This document shows positions 15,893 to 24,478 of a stretch of 62,368 nucleotides of DNA, one piece after another. The translations under genes and the position numbers were made by a program. Position 1 is the stretch's first letter, and every line of letters begins with the position of its first letter. The stretch comes from a virus. The stretch spans positions 1 to 62,368 of the IMG/VR virus record IMGVR_UViG_3300032157_000009; one strand, 5' to 3'. The notes beneath the pieces are model-generated. The model saw nothing but the letters and a program-made list of their open reading frames with translations. It had not been told where the DNA came from and searched no databases.

Positions 15893-16915
15893 ATGAAACC
15901 ACCTATCTCCCTCGTTTTGGCTACGGCTGAGAATTGTCAACTCGGCTGCTCTGGTTGTCCGACCGGTCGTGTCAAAATATGGAATACAAACGAAAAGCCC
16001 GGCGTGGGCGTCATGTCCCTGGTCATGGCCGACCGCATCATCACCAAGGCCAAGGCCGAGGCGCATGTCTTGAGCGTTTGCACCTATTACTTCAATGAGG
16101 TGCTGATCTATCCGCACATCGTGGAGCTGGTGAAGCTGATCCAGTCCCACGGGTTTTATCAATTCCTCTCGACGAACTTGAACACGTTCAAGCATGTGCC
16201 GGAATTGATGGCCCTTGAACCCACGAACATCATCGTGAGTTTGTCCGGCTGGTCCAATGAGACCTATCAGCGGTACCACGCCGGCGGCGATGTGGAGGTG
16301 GTGAAGGCGAATATGGTCAAGCTGGCGGCGTTGCGCAAGCCGGGCACGTTCCTGCGGATGAGCTGGCATGATTTCCATTACAACCGCCACGAGCAGGCGC
16401 AGGCCAAAGCCTTCGCGGATGAACACGGTTATTGTTTCACGCCCTACGGTGTGGGCGTGTTGCCGCTGGAACGCACGCTCGCGCGCTGGCAGGACGGACA
16501 GCTTGATCCGGCGGAGAAGGACATCCTCGTGCCATTGCAGGAGGCCAAGAAACTGAGCTGGCCGCGCCGGCATTGGAACTGTCAGATGCAGCAGCAGACC
16601 ATGACCGTGGACGCCGCGGGCAATGTTTACAACTGCTCGGACCGTTACAACAGCACGAACCTGCGCGGGAGTTTCTTTGAGCGGTCAGTGACGGACATCC
16701 TCAAGGCGCGGAAGACGGATTTCGATTGCGTCTCCTGCAAGGCGGTGGGTGGGCACATCTACGGCGCGCAGGAATACACCGTGCCGCTGACGAGTGTGCG
16801 GCGCTGGTTGGACATCCCCTTTCGCGGCCTGAAGCTCCAGGGCCTTTTCCAACGCCTCGATTTCGACGAATGGCGCAATCAGGTTGAGAGCCATTACGAC
16901 CGGCCGCAAAAATGA
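15893..16915 (+). CDS. Radical SAM protein with C-terminal Cys cluster
   Basis: 340 residues from ATG 15893. The CxxxCxxC motif C15-x3-C19-x2-C22 near the N-terminus binds the radical SAM 4Fe-4S cluster. Four later Cys (230, 248, 279, 282) with the context NVYNCSDRY and DCVSC resemble SPASM-type auxiliary cluster domains, found in enzymes that modify peptides or proteins. The codon use is clearly more GC-rich (GCG, CGC, GGC) than the flanking genes, a sign of recent transfer. Beside a glycosyltransferase-like gene, it may modify a virion or host protein. Confidence 0.75.
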   Translation: MKPPISLVLATAENCQLGCSGCPTGRVKIWNTNEKPGVGVMSLVMADRIITKAKAEAHVLSVCTYYFNEVLIYPHIVELVKLIQSHGFYQFLSTNLNTFKHVPELMALEPTNIIVSLSGWSNETYQRYHAGGDVEVVKANMVKLAALRKPGTFLRMSWHDFHYNRHEQAQAKAFADEHGYCFTPYGVGVLPLERTLARWQDGQLDPAEKDILVPLQEAKKLSWPRRHWNCQMQQQTMTVDAAGNVYNCSDRYNSTNLRGSFFERSVTDILKARKTDFDCVSCKAVGGHIYGAQEYTVPLTSVRRWLDIPFRGLKLQGLFQRLDFDEWRNQVESHYDRPQK

Positions 16916-17130
16916 GAAGCCGCACTCCACCACTGACCGAGCCTAATGGATGGGAAAAGTCCACCACCGACATTCGGGTCATTTGCACCCCCACCGAGAA
17001 GCTGTTGTGGAAGGCGGTGTTTGGAGTGGGTAACGTGGCGGAAGTCAGCCGAAGGTTGTTGAATGAAGAAGCGCACAAACAAGCCAACATTCCTTGCGGA
17101 CGAAAACACCACCCAAAGGGGAAGTGTTAG
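16912..17130 (+). CDS. Small hypothetical protein
   Basis: 72 residues from ATG 16912 (ATGA overlap). A helix ELLWKAV-like segment (TEKLLWKAVFGVGNVAEVSR) is followed by a basic His/Lys end. It overlaps the next frame by 68 bases, so one of the two might be untranslated. Function unknown. Confidence 0.45.
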   Translation: MRSRTPPLTEPNGWEKSTTDIRVICTPTEKLLWKAVFGVGNVAEVSRRLLNEEAHKQANIPCGRKHHPKGKC

Positions 17131-17320
17131 GCTCACCAACTTGCACCCCAGCGGCATGTTGGCCGAGGACGTCAAGTGTCTGGCCAAAGCCAAACAACGA
17201 GCTGAAGAAGTCACCACCGAGGCCATTCAACGATATGAGAAGTGTCACCCGTTGATCAACAAGCCGTTGAAAGATGACTTTGCGAAATGTGGGGATGGGA
17301 GTTTAGTTCAATCAAGTTGA
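17063..17320 (+). CDS. Small hypothetical protein
   Basis: 85 residues. Basic start, then a helical region (MLAEDVKCLAKAKQRAEEVTT is the core). It overlaps the previous frame by 68 bases and the portal start by 34 bases. Function unknown; it may be a small scaffold or connector-associated protein from its position. Confidence 0.45.
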   Translation: MKKRTNKPTFLADENTTQRGSVRLTNLHPSGMLAEDVKCLAKAKQRAEEVTTEAIQRYEKCHPLINKPLKDDFAKCGDGSLVQSS

Positions 17321-19386
17321 GCAACTTGGTTGTCTCCAAATTCGTCCACGAAGCCCGTGCCAAAGCTGCACCGGGCACTTTCCTTTCCCAGCTGCCAGTG
17401 CAGGCGCGTGCGCCTCGCTTGCCGGCTCTCAATGATGTTTCGCTAACGAATATCCTTCCTCCTTTCGGAACCAATCCGCCTCAAGGCCCAATTGCCAACA
17501 GCGACTTGGACTTGAATGACCGTTACATCCGCAGCGATCCGCGTGAGCTTTGGTATCTCAGCCTGCCCAACAAGCTAACGCCTCAGCAGTGCCTTCAAAT
17601 TCTTCGCAGTGCCCTTGGTGGTGACATTTGGCAACAGTGGCAGCTTTGCGCCATCATGCTGGACAGCTGGCCGACGTTCCGAATGGCCAGCCATCAATTG
17701 ATGGAGGCAGCGGCTTATGCGCGTTACGCAGTCCACCCCTGTGCCGAGGAAGGCAAGAAACCGACGCCACAAGCGATTGAGCGTGCGGACCTGGTCAGCC
17801 GAGCGATTCGCTCCATGCATCCGGATCCGTTCAATGACGAAAAGGGATTCAGCGGAATGTGCTATGCACTGTGCGACGCGATGCTCAATGGCGTGTCCAC
17901 TGTGGAGTTGATTTGGGAATTTCGCACGTCAAGTGATCACGGACGGGAGCGTATGCCCGTTTCCTCAGCCTGGGTTCATCCCCGTCACGTTTCCTTCACC
18001 AACGAAGGCCAGATTGCCGTCTTCAGCGAGAATTACAACCGGCTGACCTATGCGGGTGCTCCGCAATCCACCAAGCCTTCGCCGGACAAATTTCTTTGTG
18101 CCCAGTTCATGAGCAAGGCCGGGTCTTGCCTTGGTGCCGGGTTCATGCGGCCGCTGGTCTGGTATTGGGCTGCGCGTCAGTTCAATCTGGAATGGATGCT
18201 CAACACCGCCAAGCAATACGGCTCACCGTTCATCGACATCACCTACAAGCCGGGCAGCGTGAGCACGGGACCGGGCGGTGAGTTGGAGAAGCTGAATGAG
18301 CTGCTCAAGACCGCCAGCGCCAATCGTCGTTTGCTCCATCCGGAAGGCACGACCGCGGAGATTCATCCAGCGACCTCGCTCGGCAAAGAGAATCCGCAAC
18401 GGGTGCTTGAGGAAAAGGCGGACGAGGCGTGCTTGTTTTTGCTGCTTGGTCAAAAAGGGACGACCACGCCGACGCCGGGCGCCTTGGGATCTCAAGACAC
18501 TCACGAGACCGTCAAGGATGAGCGAATTTCAGGCGTGGCCAATTGGCTGGCGCGCAATCCCCTTCGCCAATTTGCCCGTGCTGTCTTGAGGGTCAATTAC
18601 GGCAATGATGATGAGTGCCCGAACATTGAACCTGACTTCACCAAGCCGCTCAATCCGGAGCAGGTCGGGGCGATGATGACGTCGGTCAGCGGTTCACGCG
18701 TGCCGGTCAGGGCAGATGAATTCTACAAGAAAGTTGGTTTCACTCAACCGGAGGCCGGCGAAGTGGTCTTGACGGGCGGGGTGATCGGCGTCCAGAGCGA
18801 GCCGATGACCGACGAGGAGCGGTTTGATCAACAGCTTGGACAACAGGTCAAGACGGCGGAAGTTCAGATGGAGTTGGGGGCGGAAATGGATCAAGGTCAG
18901 CCCGCGCAAGCGTCTGACAGGGCCAAGGCGGAGTTTGTTCGAGGCGGAGCGCCAATCGGCAACCAAAATGCAAAAGGCCACGGAGCAGACGGAAGCCTGC
19001 CAAAAAAGTTTTGGGCAATCCGCAAAGGTGGGCGCACAACGGCAACCGGAAACCACGTTGGGCTGACGGCAGAATCTTTGTCCGAAATGGCGAAAAGCCA
19101 TGGCGATGGCGCAGAGGTTGTCTTTGACGACAAGCCAATGGGCCAGCAACGAGAAGTTGGCCACTTGTTTGGTTACACTTGGGAACAGATCAGAAGTTGG
19201 CAGCAGGGCATCAAAGGCAGGCGCGGCAAGAAACTACGCGACGTCCTCCACGCCGCTTCCAACGACGAATTGGACGCCTTAGAAGCCAAGCTGGTGGCGG
19301 CAGAGCAAGCACCCCATAAGAACGGCGAGGCTGAAGATTTGAAAGCGGCAGTGATCGGCATTGCCGAACGGAGATTCGAACCGTGA
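17287..19386 (+). CDS. Portal protein, Mu gp29-like (DUF935), with C-terminal extension
   Basis: 699 residues. The first 500 follow the DUF935 portal pattern: LPNKLTPQQCLQILRSALGG, then FSGMCYALCDAMLNGVSTVE, WVHPRHVSF and PLVWYWAARQFNLEWMLNTA. The portal forms the dodecameric ring where DNA enters and the tail attaches. From about residue 540 an extension begins with GGAPIGNQNAKGHG and continues with a separate helical domain to the end; this is longer than usual for the family. The gene lies upstream of the protease, as in Mu-like heads. Confidence 0.85.
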   Translation: MWGWEFSSIKLSNLVVSKFVHEARAKAAPGTFLSQLPVQARAPRLPALNDVSLTNILPPFGTNPPQGPIANSDLDLNDRYIRSDPRELWYLSLPNKLTPQQCLQILRSALGGDIWQQWQLCAIMLDSWPTFRMASHQLMEAAAYARYAVHPCAEEGKKPTPQAIERADLVSRAIRSMHPDPFNDEKGFSGMCYALCDAMLNGVSTVELIWEFRTSSDHGRERMPVSSAWVHPRHVSFTNEGQIAVFSENYNRLTYAGAPQSTKPSPDKFLCAQFMSKAGSCLGAGFMRPLVWYWAARQFNLEWMLNTAKQYGSPFIDITYKPGSVSTGPGGELEKLNELLKTASANRRLLHPEGTTAEIHPATSLGKENPQRVLEEKADEACLFLLLGQKGTTTPTPGALGSQDTHETVKDERISGVANWLARNPLRQFARAVLRVNYGNDDECPNIEPDFTKPLNPEQVGAMMTSVSGSRVPVRADEFYKKVGFTQPEAGEVVLTGGVIGVQSEPMTDEERFDQQLGQQVKTAEVQMELGAEMDQGQPAQASDRAKAEFVRGGAPIGNQNAKGHGADGSLPKKFWAIRKGGRTTATGNHVGLTAESLSEMAKSHGDGAEVVFDDKPMGQQREVGHLFGYTWEQIRSWQQGIKGRRGKKLRDVLHAASNDELDALEAKLVAAEQAPHKNGEAEDLKAAVIGIAERRFEP

Positions 19387-19691
19387 CTGCCATTGAGCAA
19401 GCCAACTTGATTTGGGCAAGGGAGGAGCACAGGGGCAAAATTGATTATGTTGAAGCCAGCGGCACAAGTGAAGGGGCAGAAAAAGGTTGGACTCATCGGG
19501 TTCACGTCCGGATGACCGACAAGCACGCCGTTGGTTCAAACAGCCGTTCGTACCCCAATCAGGAAATTCGCAAGCTTCGGCTCGCTGCTGCTAGTGATGA
19601 GGAGGCGGAAGCTAAGGCGCATGCTTTCTACAAGAAACGGGAATACAAGAATTTGCACACCGTTCACATCGAACGCAACCCAACGCCATGA
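19383..19691 (+). CDS. Small hypothetical protein
   Basis: 102 residues from GTG 19383 (GTGA overlap with portal). It contains ASGTSEGAEKGW, which resembles TGTSEGVRKSW in the protease protein. Basic and helical C-terminal part. Possibly a head accessory protein. Function unknown. Confidence 0.55.
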   Translation: MTAIEQANLIWAREEHRGKIDYVEASGTSEGAEKGWTHRVHVRMTDKHAVGSNSRSYPNQEIRKLRLAAASDEEAEAKAHAFYKKREYKNLHTVHIERNPTP

Positions 19692-19975
19692 GCAAGCTCA
19701 AGAAATTTTCCCGCACCGAGCCAACCAAGGCTTTGCCTAGCGTTGCGCCAGCGGGCACGCCCACAGCGGTGAGCGCACCAGAAGTGCCATCACCTCCGGC
19801 TGCGGAAGCAGCTTCAGTCCAAATAGAAAAGGCTGTGGGCGAACCTTTGACGGAAACCACCACTCAAGCCGTGGTGACCAAGGAAGTCCCCAAGCCAGTT
19901 ACAAGGACCGGTGGGGCGGGCTGGTTTGTTCCCGCGCAACGTCAGTCCGGATTTGGAATGGGAGGAACGAAATGA
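19688..19975 (+). CDS. Ala/Pro/Thr-rich hypothetical protein
   Basis: 95 residues, low complexity with many Ala, Pro, Val and Thr, probably disordered, ending in a short Gly-rich segment with a Trp-Phe motif. ATGA overlaps on both sides. Its position between portal and protease suggests a head assembly or scaffold function. Confidence 0.5.
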   Translation: MSKLKKFSRTEPTKALPSVAPAGTPTAVSAPEVPSPPAAEAASVQIEKAVGEPLTETTTQAVVTKEVPKPVTRTGGAGWFVPAQRQSGFGMGGTK

Positions 19976-20145
19976 AAACTGTAAATTTGACGGAAGAAGA
20001 ACATGCTGAGTTGTTGAAGTTGCGCGCTGCCAAGAAGCTGGAAGCGTCGGAATCTGTCAAGACCTGGAAGGATTCGGTGTTGGCGGGAGAAGTGGTTCGT
20101 TGCACAGAGTCAATTCCATTGTTTGTGAAGAATGATTGCGACTGA
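19972..20145 (+). CDS. Small hypothetical protein
   Basis: 57 residues from ATG 19972 (ATGA overlap with previous stop, GGAGG upstream at 19961-19965). Starts MKTVNLTEEEHAELLKLRAA, a short helix with a Leu-Leu pattern, and ends with a Cys-containing tail. It overlaps the homing endonuclease by 14 bases. Confidence 0.55.
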   Translation: MKTVNLTEEEHAELLKLRAAKKLEASESVKTWKDSVLAGEVVRCTESIPLFVKNDCD

Positions 20146-20890
20146 AAACATCAGGGGAAAGTCAGGCGTCTATTGTGCGATTCATCGGGACTCGCTTGCT
20201 TGTTACATCGGCAGCAGCGTCAATTTGAGCCGACGCCGGCACAATCATTTGAACGAGGCAAGGAAAGGGCGTGATGTGAAGTTCCACAAGGCTCTTGCGG
20301 AGTTTGGCGCACACAGCTTCAACTTTGAAGTAATTGAGTTGTGTCCAAGAGAGCAGTTGGCAGAGCGCGAAGACTTTTGGATCAAGTTTTACCGAAGTGC
20401 ACACGGGAATAATTTCAACACTCTCAAGACGGCTCAGTGGCCGGTGTTTGAAAAACCCACAGACGAGATTCGCCAGAAGTTGAGGAAAGCCGCGCTGGGC
20501 AGAAAGTTCAGCGATGCTCACCGAAAAGCCTTGAGCGATTCTCACACGGGCATCAAGCACACCGCGCAATCAAGATCCAACATGGCTGCTTCTCATATTG
20601 GTGTGAAGCGAAGTGATGAGGCTCGCGCTAGAATGAGTTTGGCCCAAAAGGGGAGAATCGTCAGCGATGAATGCCGCGCCAAATTGAGGGCAATCAACTT
20701 GGGAAAGAAGCACAGCGAAGAATCAAAGCGGAAGCTGTCAATCACATTGAAGGGCAGGCCGTTCAACCCTAATTCAATTGCAGCCTGCGTGAAGGCGAAC
20801 ACAGGAGCAAAGCGCAGTTTGGAAACCCGTGAGAGGATGAGGATTTCAAGGTTGGCTTACGTTGAGAAAATGAAAGCAGGAAAAATATGA
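20132..20890 (+). CDS. GIY-YIG homing endonuclease with NUMOD3 repeats
   Basis: 252 residues. GVY (12-14) and YIG (25-27) start the GIY-YIG nuclease, with Arg34-36 and a downstream Glu in LAEREDFWI as likely catalytic residues. The C-terminal half is a series of NUMOD3-type DNA-binding repeats, each with H/S-x-E-x3-K/R and G-x-K/R-H (for example GIKHTAQSR, GVKRSDEAR, GKKHSEESK). Free-standing homing endonucleases spread by cutting genomes that lack them. It lies between head genes and overlaps both neighbours by few bases, so it replaced or was fitted into the operon without interrupting a recognisable gene. Confidence 0.85.
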   Translation: MIATENIRGKSGVYCAIHRDSLACYIGSSVNLSRRRHNHLNEARKGRDVKFHKALAEFGAHSFNFEVIELCPREQLAEREDFWIKFYRSAHGNNFNTLKTAQWPVFEKPTDEIRQKLRKAALGRKFSDAHRKALSDSHTGIKHTAQSRSNMAASHIGVKRSDEARARMSLAQKGRIVSDECRAKLRAINLGKKHSEESKRKLSITLKGRPFNPNSIAACVKANTGAKRSLETRERMRISRLAYVEKMKAGKI

Positions 20891-22638
20891 ATGCAATTTC
20901 TGATGTTGTGACCGGGGCGGATTTAGGCGGAAGAGTTCAACGAGAGTTGAAAGTGGGTGAAAAGTTTTCTTTCATGTGGATGCCGGCTGGCCAACACAAG
21001 ATAGTTGCCGGGTTCAGGAACGGGAGCATTGAGCTGAATGTCATTTGTGACAAGAGTACGGCTGACAAGGTCAACGCCAGTCTTCAGTCTTGGCGGGAAG
21101 AAAGGCCCAAACAAGAGCCATTTGGTTGTGTGGAGCACAGAGAGCAAGAAGCGAGCTTTAGAGTCAATGCCAGTTGCAATTTCTCATTCAACGATGACGG
21201 GGTTTATTTGACGGCTGTTCCGACAAAGCTGGGAGCGGAAAACATCAATGGTGGAATCCACAGAAGTTGGAGTCCAAGCTTCACTACGGACGCCGACTAT
21301 AGCGCAGCGAAGACGATTCAAACTTCATCCGGACAATCCGTGCTGGTCTTTCCTGAAGGAGTGCGCGGCAGTTCAACAAATCCCGCAACGATCACAGGTG
21401 TCGATTTTTGCCTTGGAACTATTACGAATCGTCCGGCGTTCCACGCCATGGCACCCGTGAAGGCACGGGAGACGGTGCAGGCAACAGGGACGAGTGAGGG
21501 GGTGCGGAAATCGTGGGAGTCGCGGAGGACCGGAAGCGGTAAAGCTATTCCGCACGTAAGCGACGACGTTTACACCCGTTCCGAGAAAGTTCCTAAGTGG
21601 AATGTTCCGGTCAGTCCGTTGCGAGACAGGGATGTTGGTGGCCGGCAGTTGAAACAGAGATTGCCTGAGTTTTCAAAAGCCGATCACGAGCACGCAGCGA
21701 AAGCTCACATGGAAGCCGCTAGCGAACACGAAAAAGCATGGGGCGAAACTCAAGACAAAGCGCATAAAGAAACTTTCGGAAAGAAGCCAGAGTTTCACGA
21801 TTATCGAGTTTCTGGCGTTGGGCGTGATGAGTATTCCGAGGAACACAAAGACGCGCTTCGCCATCATGCGCTTTCAAAAACTGACCACATGTCGGCAGCG
21901 CATGCACATTGGAAAGCCGCTGGACACCACGGGGTCACCACGGAAGAATTGAAATCAAAAGTTTCAGCTTCGGAAGCAATTACAGCCCATTGCCACGAAA
22001 ACCTGCTACGCGACGTGCCCGACGCCACCAAGGCAGAAATCGCCCAGTATGAGAAGTTGATTGACGACGGCGGTGCTCATGGTGATGCGGTTTACGAGAT
22101 CCGCAAAGATCGAAAGAATGGGTTTGTGAGCACGGCCGAGAAGCCTACATTGGATTCCATTTACGGCAAGGTGGAGGCCAGCCAATCCGCGGCCAATCAA
22201 TTGGCAGAAGCGAATGGCATGGCCAAGCTGACGGCGGAGGATGTGTATGCTCGCCATACCGTTACTGCTGTCTGGAGCGATGCCGCGCGCAAAGCGGCGC
22301 TCGAGGCGCGCAAACGAAAGAAGGGTGCCGCCTACAATCCTGACTCTCGCTGGTCCACTTCCATGCAAAGCAAGGAAGAGACCGCCAAGATGAGCGAGGC
22401 GGATATCAAGGAAGCGATCCATGACACTCATACCTATCTCAAAGAGGAGCTAGGCAAGGCGCCGACGCATGGCGAGATCGCAACTGAATTTCACCAGACG
22501 CATGGCGTCAAGCTGTCGCACGAAGCGATCAAGAAGCATCTCAAGACCAAGGCCAGCGAGATGGCGTCTGGCGATGCCGTGACGGCGGCAGCTCCAACCT
22601 TGGAATCAATTTACGCCCGAGCGGGCGAAAACCGCTGA
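20887..22638 (+). CDS. Mu gpI-like prohead protease/scaffold fusion
   Basis: 583 residues. The segment with YLTAVPTKLGAENINGG, then HRSWSPSF and later GTITNRPAFHAMAPVKA fits the Mu-like I protein family, a head protease that cleaves scaffold and itself. From about residue 200 (TGTSEGVRKSWE) a long helical and His/Lys-rich region follows (DHEHAAKAHMEA, DHMSAAHAHWKAA), likely scaffold or an added module, with another helical domain at the end (THGEIATEFHQTHG). It precedes the capsid gene. Catalytic residues cannot be placed with certainty. Confidence 0.7.
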   Translation: MNAISDVVTGADLGGRVQRELKVGEKFSFMWMPAGQHKIVAGFRNGSIELNVICDKSTADKVNASLQSWREERPKQEPFGCVEHREQEASFRVNASCNFSFNDDGVYLTAVPTKLGAENINGGIHRSWSPSFTTDADYSAAKTIQTSSGQSVLVFPEGVRGSSTNPATITGVDFCLGTITNRPAFHAMAPVKARETVQATGTSEGVRKSWESRRTGSGKAIPHVSDDVYTRSEKVPKWNVPVSPLRDRDVGGRQLKQRLPEFSKADHEHAAKAHMEAASEHEKAWGETQDKAHKETFGKKPEFHDYRVSGVGRDEYSEEHKDALRHHALSKTDHMSAAHAHWKAAGHHGVTTEELKSKVSASEAITAHCHENLLRDVPDATKAEIAQYEKLIDDGGAHGDAVYEIRKDRKNGFVSTAEKPTLDSIYGKVEASQSAANQLAEANGMAKLTAEDVYARHTVTAVWSDAARKAALEARKRKKGAAYNPDSRWSTSMQSKEETAKMSEADIKEAIHDTHTYLKEELGKAPTHGEIATEFHQTHGVKLSHEAIKKHLKTKASEMASGDAVTAAAPTLESIYARAGENR

Positions 22639-22680
22639 GGAGGCGGGGACAGCAAAACAACAAACAACAGAGGACAACAA

Positions 22681-24402
22681 ATGAAAGTAGTCATCCAAAA
22701 AGTCCCGCCGGACAGCAAGTTCAAGGTGGGTGCCAGTCTCGACCTAAGTGGAACCGAGCTGGATGTGCTGGAGCAGGCGGGTCATGAATACATCACCGCG
22801 TCTGAGTTCGCCAGCCTCGAACGGGAAAAGACCATCAAGGCCAATCAACGCAACGCGTTCAAAGGTCTGGTCGTGCAGGCGGTCAACAAGGCGGTGGAGC
22901 GGGAAGCGTGCTTGCCCAAGGGCGATGCCGACAACAGCGCCGACAAGATCACCGCGCGGGCGGTTGAGCAGATCGAAAAGGGTGCCGATCCTGAGTTCGT
23001 GGTCGCCTTCATTGATGGTTTGCCGGGCAAGGCCGATAAGGTTTTGGCCCAGCGCATGACCAAGTTCCAGAATGATGAAAACGGCATGCGTTTCAATTCG
23101 TTGACGGTCACTGGGACAGACATCAAGGACGCGACCAAAGGTTACGTCAAGGCGATGGAAGGGCAGGAAGCGCTTTGCCGTTCCAATCAGTGGGACGAGG
23201 CGTTGCGCCAGAGCCGGGAAGCCGGAGTGATTCTGAGTCAGCATCACATCAAGGCGCAGGACGCGCTGTTGACCGACATGGTGGCCGGGGCAACCCGGTT
23301 TGACCCGAAGACGGTGCGAGCGGCCACGTTCTCCGATCCCAACAGCCAGGTGGGTGCGTTGGCCGGGGACTTGATCCTGATGCGCAACCTGGGCTTCCTC
23401 AAGAACAAATTGAACTGGATGAAGTATCTGACCACGGATTTGTCCGGCGAGCCGGCCAAGTTTGGTCAGGCGATCCTCACCCGCTACATCACGCCTCCGG
23501 GTGTTCTGACCTGGGTGCCAGGCGTGGGCTTCACCAGCGACGCTCAGACCATCTCCGATCACAACGCGGGCACGACCCAATCGGCTGCCACGGTGGCGGG
23601 CACGGCAGTGGTGCGCACCTTGAGTGTGCCTTCGACCACGGACAAGAGCGTGACCTTGAATATGTTCAAGGCGACGGAAATCACCTTCCCGGTTTCGACC
23701 CTGGGCGGGACGATGCGTAACTTGTTTGCGGAACAGTACAGCGCGCAGTTGTATTCGCTGGCGGAGGTCATCAACCAGTATGTGTTGACGGGCATCTTTG
23801 CGGCCACGTGGACCGGCATCAAGACCAGCTACACCAAGAGTTTGGCGAACTGGAATTTGTCGGGCATGATTGGCGTGAAGAACGCCATGACCATCAGCAA
23901 GATTCCGGACGTGGGCCGGTTCACGCTCCTGCACTCCTACTACCACGACAAGCTGTTGGAAGACTCCAACCTGCTTTCGGCCAAGGCGATCCTGGCGCTG
24001 ATCAACAAGGATCAGTCCAGCTTTGAGTCGGGCGAAGTGCCCACGCTCTTTGGCGTCAAGCCGCTGGAAAGCCAGTTGTCCAGCGCCACGGCAGCGGGGG
24101 TGTTGACCTCTTGGACGGACGATGCCGATCTCGGCACCACGAACATTGTCGGGTTTGCCGGCAACATGAGCAGCTTCCTGTTTGTGAGCCGTCCGCCCCA
24201 GGACTGGACCACAACGCTCACCCAGCTGGGTATTCCGAGCACCGCCTCCATCCGCCTCGTCACCGAGCCGGACAGCGGTTTGACGGTGATGGTGTTCAGC
24301 TATGCCGACAACGGCACGATGAGCATCAATCAGCGCGTGTGCGTGATGTACGGTGCGGCGCAGGGCGACCCACGCGTTGGCCTGACGATCAAGGCTGCCT
24401 GA
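22681..24402 (+). CDS. Major capsid protein (HK97-like fold, inferred)
   Basis: 573 residues, with a Lys/Glu-rich helical N-terminal third (perhaps a delta or scaffold domain) and a beta-rich C-terminal part. The gene has its own leader (ACAGAGGACAACAA before ATG) and is bounded by a hairpin after its stop, as expected for the most highly expressed head gene. Position directly after the protease and before the head-tail connector genes fixes the role. The codon bias leaves a long antisense open frame that I treat as a shadow. Confidence 0.8.
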   Translation: MKVVIQKVPPDSKFKVGASLDLSGTELDVLEQAGHEYITASEFASLEREKTIKANQRNAFKGLVVQAVNKAVEREACLPKGDADNSADKITARAVEQIEKGADPEFVVAFIDGLPGKADKVLAQRMTKFQNDENGMRFNSLTVTGTDIKDATKGYVKAMEGQEALCRSNQWDEALRQSREAGVILSQHHIKAQDALLTDMVAGATRFDPKTVRAATFSDPNSQVGALAGDLILMRNLGFLKNKLNWMKYLTTDLSGEPAKFGQAILTRYITPPGVLTWVPGVGFTSDAQTISDHNAGTTQSAATVAGTAVVRTLSVPSTTDKSVTLNMFKATEITFPVSTLGGTMRNLFAEQYSAQLYSLAEVINQYVLTGIFAATWTGIKTSYTKSLANWNLSGMIGVKNAMTISKIPDVGRFTLLHSYYHDKLLEDSNLLSAKAILALINKDQSSFESGEVPTLFGVKPLESQLSSATAAGVLTSWTDDADLGTTNIVGFAGNMSSFLFVSRPPQDWTTTLTQLGIPSTASIRLVTEPDSGLTVMVFSYADNGTMSINQRVCVMYGAAQGDPRVGLTIKAA

Positions 24403-24410
24403 ACCAATTA

Positions 24411-24441
24411 GCCCGGTTCGCCTGAGTTGGGCGAGCCGGGC
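24411..24441 (+). terminator. Hairpin after the major capsid gene
   Basis: GCCCGGTTCGCC (24411-24422) pairs with GGCGAGCCGGGC (24430-24441) with one G-U pair, loop of 7. No long T-run follows, so it may be a weak terminator, a processing site or an RNA stability element that raises capsid mRNA level. Confidence 0.6.
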
Positions 24442-24478
24442 AATTTCAACCAATCAAAATCAAAGAAAGATCAAAACG

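Noticed and set aside
22744-24453. 569-codon open frame on the minus strand opposite the capsid gene
   Set aside because: The capsid gene on the + strand is well supported; strong codon bias avoids stops on the opposite strand and no leader or neighbours support it.
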